NCBI GenBank assembly: GCA_016234985.1 | Contig: JACRNK010000007.1 | Location: forward strand, 1-6,451 | DNA length: 6,451 nt | Source of the DNA: Deltaproteobacteria bacterium | GTDB taxonomy: Bacteria > Desulfobacterota > GWC2-55-46 > UBA9637 | Direction of reading: 5' to 3' | Part shown: positions 5,969-6,451 of the stretch, piece by piece | Position numbering within the stretch: position 1 is the stretch's first letter | Layout of the letters: each line of letters opens with the position of its first letter | Program-made: the position numbers and the translations under genes | Notes under the pieces: generated by a model | Told to the model about the DNA's origin: nothing | The model's input: the letters and a program-made list of their open reading frames with translations, nothing else | Databases searched by the model: none

Positions 5969-6046
5969 CAATTAAGAATTAGGAATTACGAATTTTAATT
6001 ATCAATTATGTCTGATTTGTAATTTTTAATTCCTAATTCTTAATTG
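5969..6046. repeat. 78-bp A+T-rich inverted repeat (MITE-like) between ssb and hisF
   Basis: The arms 5969-5988 and 6027-6046 are perfect 20-bp inverted copies. Pairing resumes 1 bp further in (5990-5994 with 6021-6025, one G-U), leaving a loop of about 26 nt. Within the arms AATT recurs every 7 bp (5970, 5977, 5984, 5991 and 6021, 6028, 6035, 6042). The element fills nearly the whole gap: it begins 2 bp after the ssb stop and ends 10 bp before the hisF ATG. No coding capacity and no clear target duplication are visible. There is no T-run after the stem on the minus strand, only CCTTTTA, so it is a weak terminator at best. It is either a small non-autonomous mobile element or a strong RNA hairpin in an ssb-hisF transcript. 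Confidence 0.7.
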
Positions 6047-6048
6047 TT

Positions 6049-6450
6049 CTAGAATGGCACATCTTCTTCTATTGCTGTAGCTTCTGATGCGCTGCCGGCA
6101 TCGGGAGGAGACTCGGCGCCGCCCTTTGTTGTTTCATCTGCCTTGCCCAGCATCTGCATGATATTGGCAACTATCTCCGTGGTATATCTTTTGTTTCCGT
6201 TTTTGTCGTCCCAGCTGCGCGTTTGTATCCTGCCTTCAATATAGACTTGTTTGCCCTTTGCAAGATATTCGCCGCATATCTCCGCGAGCTTGCCGAATGC
6301 GACTATCCTATGCCATTCAGTCCTTTCCTGTTTTTGGCCGTCTTTATCCTTAAAATTCTCGCTTGTAGCCATTGTAAAATTTGTTACGGCTGTTCCGCTT
6401 GGCGTATATTTTATCTCAGGATCTTTGCCGAGTCTCCCTACTAAAATAGC
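6049..6450 (-). CDS. ssb: Single-stranded DNA-binding protein (N-terminus beyond window edge)
   Basis: 133 residues are visible, starting [19 protein letters not shown], the strand-1 region of bacterial SSB; only about four N-terminal residues (usually M..K) are missing past the right edge. The OB-fold continues through [16 protein letters not shown] and [12 protein letters not shown] to YTTEIVA. A short flexible linker rich in Gly, Ser, Ala and Glu follows, and the acidic tip EEDVPF matches the conserved (D/E)D(I/V)PF tail that recruits replication and repair partners. SSB tetramers coat single-stranded DNA in replication, recombination and repair. The ATG at 6372 is internal (FTMATSENF) and not the start. 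The total of about 137 aa is short but normal for the family. The stop codon TAG lies 2 bp before the inverted repeat, and hisF follows on the same strand. Confidence 0.95.
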   Translation of the reverse strand, partial: AILVGRLGKDPEIKYTPSGTAVTNFTMATSENFKDKDGQKQERTEWHRIVAFGKLAEICGEYLAKGKQVYIEGRIQTRSWDDKNGNKRYTTEIVANIMQMLGKADETTKGGAESPPDAGSASEATAIEEDVPF

Positions 6451-6451
6451 C

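Noticed and set aside
6049..6372. 107-residue protein starting at ATG 6372
   Set aside because: The frame continues upstream with clear SSB sequence ([19 protein letters not shown]), so the gene is full length and cut by the window edge.

Overview
The window looks like ordinary chromosomal DNA from an anaerobic or microaerophilic bacterium. Moderate base composition and the protein style (NfeD/slipin pair, TPP-dependent E1 pair, divergent Fe/Mn superoxide dismutase, HisF with an inserted loop) suggest Nitrospirota or a similar deep-branching Gram-negative lineage. That assignment is an impression only, because no search could be run. I see no phage, CRISPR, toxin-antitoxin or transposase gene, and no clearly undescribed system. 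The novelty is in repeats, promoter architecture and protein variants.

Layout. Positions 1-143 carry the end of a rightward reading frame that resembles the C-terminus of serine hydroxymethyltransferase. A perfect REP-like palindrome (57-82) sits in it and appears to supply a new C-terminal tail. Positions 144-340 are intergenic, with a bulged hairpin (236-272) and a promoter just before the next gene. Positions 341-2382 hold a two-gene rightward operon: a membrane-bound NfeD/ClpP-class serine protease and its stomatin-like partner (slipin). Positions 2388-4396 hold a leftward operon encoding the alpha and beta subunits of a pyruvate/2-oxoacid/acetoin dehydrogenase E1, with overlapping stop and start codons. 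A short divergent control region (4397-4499) separates it from a rightward Fe/Mn superoxide dismutase (4500-5120). Leftward hisF follows (5122-5958), then a 78-bp A+T-rich inverted repeat (5969-6046), then leftward ssb, cut at its N-terminus by the window edge.

How the parts work together. The NfeD protease and the slipin form a known membrane quality-control module in which the protease can clip the stomatin C-terminus; a matching hydrophobic site is visible in the slipin. The E1 subunits need E2 and E3 partners that are not next to them. The E1 operon and sod fire away from each other, and their two -35 boxes form the arms of one 13-bp palindrome, so one regulator could affect both. Both convergent gene pairs (slipin/pdhB and sod/hisF) end within 1-5 bp of each other and leave no room for a normal terminator. 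Two operon-leading genes (nfeD and pdhA) have no Shine-Dalgarno sequence and have promoter boxes placed so that transcription would start within a few bases of the ATG, which suggests leaderless mRNAs.
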